DNA of 64,000 nucleotides from assembly GCA_009377495.1 (NCBI GenBank), contig WHTZ01000004.1, positions 62,001-126,000 on the forward strand, in the 5' to 3' direction. Origin of the DNA: Luteitalea sp. (lineage in GTDB: Bacteria > Acidobacteriota > Vicinamibacteria > Vicinamibacterales > Vicinamibacteraceae). The notes under the pieces were generated by a model. It was not told the origin of the DNA. It did not search any database and saw nothing but the letters and a program-made list of their open reading frames with translations. Of the stretch, positions 60,493-64,000 are shown in pieces; within the stretch, counting starts at the first letter, position 1; each line of letters starts with the position of its first letter. Position numbers and translations under genes: made by a program.

Positions 60493-61914
60493 ATGAGAAC
60501 CGATAGATCTCCGCTCAGTTGGACGACCCTGGTCGCACGGACGCTGGCGGCTTGCACCGTCTTGTTGACGGTTTCGCTCGGACTTCCCGCTAGGCAGCTT
60601 TTCTCACAGCAGCGGACAACGCCGAACTTTGTGATCATCTTTCTTGATGATTCTGGGTGGGCGGATTTTCAGCCCTTCGCCAATCCAGGATATCCGACCC
60701 CGAATGTCGATCAACTGGCGTCGGAAGGCTGTCGATTGAACAATTTCTACGTGCCCCAGGGCATCTGTTCGGCGTCGAGAGCCGCGCTGCTCACGGGCTC
60801 GTATCCCGGTCGAACAAAAATGTTTGGCGCACACGGTCCAAACGCGCGAGGTGTGGATCCGCAGTTCGCGACCATCGGAGACATGCTCCAACCGGCAGGG
60901 TATACCACCGCCGCGTTCGGAAAATGGCACATCGGCGATCAACCGGACACCCGCCCGCCGGCCCGGGGATTCAACGAATCCGTCGGACTGATGTACTCCA
61001 ACGATATGTGGAAACATCATCCCGAGAACCCGGAACAGTGGGGGAAGCACCCGCTGCAGTATTGGGAAAATGGCAAAGTGACGATTCCCAACGTGACGCC
61101 GAAAGACCAGACGATGCTCACGACCTGGTACACCGAGCACGCCGTGGATTTCATCAACCGGAACGAGAACCACCCGTTTTTCCTCTATGTGGCGCATAGC
61201 ATGCCCCACGTTCCGCTGTTCGTGAGCGAGAAGTTTCGCGGCAAATCCGGCGCCGGCCTTTATGGTGACGTGATGATGGAGATCGACTGGTCCGTTGGTC
61301 AAATCATGAAAGCGCTCAAAGCGAACGGCCTGGAAGAGAACACCATGGTCATCTTCACGTCGGATAACGGGCCGTGGGCGGTGTATGGCAATCACGCTGG
61401 AAAAACGCCGTTTCGGGAAGCCAAGGGCACCTCGTTCGACGGCGGGATCCGATCGGCCACCATCATCAAATATCCGGGAAAGATTCAACCGGGAACCGCA
61501 TCCAACGGAGCCCTGTGCTCCATTGATATCCTGCCAACCATTGCCTACCTGGCGGACGCCCAGCTACCGGATAACGAAATCGATGGGCGAAACGTGTGGG
61601 ATCTGATCGCGAATAAAGCTGGCGCGCAGAACCCGCATGCCTACTATGCCTTTTCCACCGCGAACGAGTTCGAGGCGGTCATGTCGGGGGATGGGAAGTG
61701 GAAATTGCATCTTCCTCATCAGTACAGGCATGTGGTTCGATACGGTGAGGGTGGGTTCCCCGGTGAACACGAGCAGAGAGAACAGCAATTGGCACTGTAT
61801 GATCTGGAAGCCGACCCCTACGAGCGCATGAACGTGATCGACGATCATCCTGACATCGCGAAAAAGCTCGAGCAACTCGCCAAACAGCACCGGGAACAGT
61901 TCTACGCCGAGTAA
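60493..61914 (+). CDS. Exported sulfatase (arylsulfatase type)
   Basis: A 473-residue sulfatase with a signal peptide (about 1-40). Metal-binding LDDSGWADF, the formylglycine site CSASR (C92; the usual CxPSR has Ala in place of Pro) and GKWHIGD are visible, followed by DNGPWAVYGNHAG. Activity requires a formylglycine-generating enzyme, not found in this window. Codon use (many AAA lysines and ATT/TTT) is less GC-biased than in neighbouring genes, which suggests acquisition. Confidence 0.9.
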   Translation: MRTDRSPLSWTTLVARTLAACTVLLTVSLGLPARQLFSQQRTTPNFVIIFLDDSGWADFQPFANPGYPTPNVDQLASEGCRLNNFYVPQGICSASRAALLTGSYPGRTKMFGAHGPNARGVDPQFATIGDMLQPAGYTTAAFGKWHIGDQPDTRPPARGFNESVGLMYSNDMWKHHPENPEQWGKHPLQYWENGKVTIPNVTPKDQTMLTTWYTEHAVDFINRNENHPFFLYVAHSMPHVPLFVSEKFRGKSGAGLYGDVMMEIDWSVGQIMKALKANGLEENTMVIFTSDNGPWAVYGNHAGKTPFREAKGTSFDGGIRSATIIKYPGKIQPGTASNGALCSIDILPTIAYLADAQLPDNEIDGRNVWDLIANKAGAQNPHAYYAFSTANEFEAVMSGDGKWKLHLPHQYRHVVRYGEGGFPGEHEQREQQLALYDLEADPYERMNVIDDHPDIAKKLEQLAKQHREQFYAE

Positions 61915-61927
61915 GCGTTGCGCTTTT

Positions 61928-61944
61928 GACGATGTATTATCGTC
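61928..61944. terminator. Small stem-loop after sulfatase gene
   Basis: GACGAT, loop GTATT, ATCGTC; a perfect 6-bp stem 14 bases after the stop. Weak terminator candidate only. Confidence 0.3.
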
Positions 61945-62049
61945 GTCGAGAGGAGGATATGCTCGGCGATGAGGACGTTTTGCCAGGGTTCCGAATGACG
62001 GTCCAAGACGTGTTCGCCGGAGCGTAGCCAGAGTTTTACTGGATCGCGG

Positions 62050-62883
62050 ATGTCCAACGCTGCAACCGGACCGCTCGCCGGCCGACGTATCGCCGTACTC
62101 GAGGCTCGGCTCACCGACGCGCTCGCGTCGTTAATAGAGCGCGCAGGCGCGGAAGTTGTCCGCGCACCGGCCCTCCGCGAGCGCCCGCTCGACGCCGCGT
62201 CCGAGGTAGCGGCGTTTTGCGACACGCTCGAAACAGGTGGCTTCGCGGCGGTCGTGTTCTTGACGGGCGTTGGTGCCAACGCCCTGCTGAGCGAGGCAGA
62301 GCGTCTTGGCCGGCTCGACACGACGCTCGAGGCACTGCGCGGCGCGATGACCGTGTGCCGGGGACCAAAGCCGGTGGCAAGACTCGCACGCCAGAACGTA
62401 CCGACAAGCATCGCCGTTCCGGAACCGCACACCACGGCGGAGGTGATCAAGGCGCTCGAATCGCTCGACCTCAGCGGACAACGGCTCGGTCTCGTGCACT
62501 ACGGCGAGCGGAACGATGCGCTCGCGGAAGCTCTTCTCGCAAACCACGTCCAGTTGGTCGAGCTCTGCCTCTACGAGTGGGTCCTACCGGAGGATGTCGC
62601 ACCGCTCGAGCATCTGGTGCAGGGGATCATCGACGGCAAGATCGACGCTGTGGTGTTCACGAGTAAGGTGCAAGCGCGTCATCTACTCGACATCGCCCAA
62701 CGCCTCGGTGCACTCGAAAAGCTTCGAACCGAGCTCGCGACGCGCACCGTCGTGGTCGCGGTCGGGCCCACAACGGCGGAAATGCTCGCCGCGAACGGAA
62801 TGAGGCCAGCCGTCGTCCCAACCAAGCCGAAGATGGGACCCATGGTTACAGCGCTCATCGAGCACTTTGCCAAACGCACGTAG
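62050..62883 (+). CDS. hemD: Uroporphyrinogen-III synthase-like protein (HemD)
   Basis: A 277-residue two-lobed protein of the HemD family: GRRIAVLEARLTDALASLIE, FLTGVGANALLSEAERLG, MTVCRGPKPVARLAR and VVFTSKVQARHLLDIAQ are the recurring landmarks; the C-terminus (VVVAVGPTTAEMLAANGM) matches too. It cyclises hydroxymethylbilane in heme synthesis. No other heme gene is near, so a regulatory paralogue (as in some nitrate-associated HemD-like proteins) cannot be excluded. Confidence 0.85.
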   Translation: MSNAATGPLAGRRIAVLEARLTDALASLIERAGAEVVRAPALRERPLDAASEVAAFCDTLETGGFAAVVFLTGVGANALLSEAERLGRLDTTLEALRGAMTVCRGPKPVARLARQNVPTSIAVPEPHTTAEVIKALESLDLSGQRLGLVHYGERNDALAEALLANHVQLVELCLYEWVLPEDVAPLEHLVQGIIDGKIDAVVFTSKVQARHLLDIAQRLGALEKLRTELATRTVVVAVGPTTAEMLAANGMRPAVVPTKPKMGPMVTALIEHFAKRT

Positions 62884-62969
62884 CCGGTTCGTGATCATCT
62901 GGGCGCGTCCTCCGTCTCACGGGGGCTGGGGCGTGTGACCGCAGACTGTTCGTCACAAAGGAAGACGAC

Positions 62970-63758
62970 GTGGAACGTACCGCAGGGATTCTCGCGAGCG
63001 CGCGTGCGTTCTGGACACTCGGGCAACCCGTCGAACGGACGTGCTACGCGATCGGTGCATTGCTGGTGGTTTCCGGACTCGTGCACCTGGCAATCCTGGT
63101 CGTCACCGGCAGCACGTGGGAGGGCCCCGTCTCGCTCCGTAAGCCCCTCACCTTCGGCGTCTCGTTCGGCCTGACGCTGATCACGATGAGCTGGGTGAGC
63201 TCGTTTCTTCGCATGACCGATCGAACCCGGCGGATCCTGCTCGGTGCGTTCGCTGTCGCCTGCGTCGTCGAGGTGGCGCTGATCACATTACAGGCGTGGC
63301 GCGGCGTGCCGTCGCACCTCAACATGTCGACGTCGCTCGATGGGCTCGTCGCGCGGGTACTCGCCGCGGGCGGCGTGGTGCTGGTCGCCTTTGTGTTGGC
63401 GATGACCGCCGCGGCATTCCGCGAAAACGCACAGCTCGAGCCCGGCATGCGGCTGGCCCTGCGCGCTGGCTTCGTCGGCTTGATCGTGGCGGAGGCCGCA
63501 GGCGGTGCGATGATCGCACTCGGTGTTCGGCAGGTCATCGCCGGGCATCAGCAAGCGGCATACTTCATCGCCACCTCCCTCAAGCCCGCGCACGCCGTGA
63601 CCATGCATGCCATCCTCGTGCTGCCGTTGCTCGACTGGCTGCTGACGTTCACCCGCCTCGACGCGCGACGCCGCTTTCGCGCCGTCCTGGCCGTGACGCT
63701 GACGTACGGACTAGCGGCGGCGGGCGTCATTGCCGCGTCCATCGTGGCCACGTTCTGA
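62970..63758 (+). CDS. Polytopic membrane protein of unknown function
   Basis: A 262-residue protein starting at GTG, with about seven membrane helices. Polar motifs between helices, SLRKPLTFGVSFGL and LKPAHAVTMHAILVLPLLDWL, recur in related proteins of Actinobacteria and Acidobacteria, but no function is known to me. No convincing operon partner; the hemD-like gene ends 86 bases upstream. Confidence 0.75.
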   Translation: MERTAGILASARAFWTLGQPVERTCYAIGALLVVSGLVHLAILVVTGSTWEGPVSLRKPLTFGVSFGLTLITMSWVSSFLRMTDRTRRILLGAFAVACVVEVALITLQAWRGVPSHLNMSTSLDGLVARVLAAGGVVLVAFVLAMTAAAFRENAQLEPGMRLALRAGFVGLIVAEAAGGAMIALGVRQVIAGHQQAAYFIATSLKPAHAVTMHAILVLPLLDWLLTFTRLDARRRFRAVLAVTLTYGLAAAGVIAASIVATF

Positions 63759-63864
63759 GCGTCGGAAGCCCTGACGGGCACGGCCTACTGACTACCCGCT
63801 CGATCCAACGCCGCCAACCAGACATGGCATCGCTCCAGAAGTGCGACTCGTATTCCTGTACGGC

Positions 63865-64000
63865 TTACGCGGTGCGCATAACTCTCCTGATCGCCTGCGC
63901 GAGCTTCTTCCACTTCGACTCTTCTCGCGTCAATTGCCTGCGTCCCGCCGGGGTGAGGCGGTAGTACTTGGCCGTGCGATTGCGGTCCGGCATCGTCTGC
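63865..64000 (-). CDS. PadR-family regulator, C-terminal part (cut by window edge)
   Basis: The last 45 or so codons on the minus strand read NRTAKYYRLTPAGRRQLTRE and go on to WKKLAQAIRRVMRTA, matching the wing and final helix of the PadR protein at 5811 in this window. The rest lies beyond 64000. No ADOP permease follows its stop on the minus strand, unlike the usual arrangement. Confidence 0.85.
   Translation of the reverse strand, partial: QTMPDRNRTAKYYRLTPAGRRQLTREESKWKKLAQAIRRVMRTA

Overview
The window is a GC-rich bacterial chromosome segment that most resembles a soil Acidobacteriota, probably of the Vicinamibacteria type. The grounds are three large orphan MacB/FtsX-type permeases of the acidobacterial duplicated orphan permease (ADOP) kind with a PadR regulator, two giant Oar-like TonB-dependent receptors with a carboxypeptidase-regulatory N-terminus, several secreted DinB, CocE, M28 and M49-like proteins, and a very high load of short dispersed palindromic repeats. 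Taxonomy is inferred from gene families only; there is no rRNA or tRNA gene to confirm it.

Layout. 1-500: the 3' end of an AT-richer unknown gene whose stop codon lies at the edge of a 76-bp MITE-like element. 0.5-8.9 kb: three ADOP permeases (the middle one frameshifted) with a PadR repressor and a likely operator. 9.2-14.2 kb: Oar-like receptor plus secreted CocE/S15 hydrolase. 14.4-19.4 kb: secreted DinB protein, then a zinc peptidase / ATP-grasp / two PH-domain membrane protein run. 19.5-22.6 kb (minus strand): YvcK, an ECF sigma/anti-sigma pair and an unknown membrane protein. 22.6-27.5 kb: unknown protein, TPM protein, LemA, a polytopic membrane protein and a YheT-like hydrolase. 27.6-33.2 kb: DUF72, orphan ABC ATPase, RRM protein, zinc-finger-like small protein, EEP-family phosphatase and M28 peptidase, embedded in a dense repeat landscape. 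33.4-35.6 kb (minus): TlpA, anti-sigma and ECF sigma. 36-39.2 kb: a protease/propeller/outer-membrane-barrel fusion. 39.3-44.2 kb: thioesterase, then an aerobic benzoyl-CoA (box) cluster boxC-boxB-iclR-ferredoxin. 44.4-49.5 kb: second Oar-like receptor and a Tat-exported GH51 arabinofuranosidase. 49.5-57.9 kb: MBL hydrolase, lipoyl synthase, family 5 uracil-DNA glycosylase, and the pyruvate dehydrogenase operon aceE-aceF-lpdA. 58-64 kb: M49-like peptidase, aquaglyceroporin, sulfatase, uroporphyrinogen-III synthase-like protein, a membrane protein, and the 3' end of a second PadR gene cut by the window edge.

How the genes fit together. lipA lies beside lpdA/aceF/aceE, so lipoate synthesis and the lipoate-dependent complex are neighbours. 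boxC/boxB would epoxidise and cleave benzoyl-CoA, but no boxA reductase or benzoate-CoA ligase is present in the window; a small ferredoxin at the end of the cluster is a candidate electron donor. Receptors paired with secreted hydrolases suggest uptake and breakdown of polymers.

The most unusual feature is the repeat landscape. At least six families of short inverted or palindromic repeats occupy the spaces between genes, often touching stop codons, in one case lying in frame inside a secreted peptidase gene, and in another forming a roughly 105-bp inverted pair around that gene's catalytic part. No CRISPR array, tRNA, rRNA, transposase gene or integrase gene was seen.
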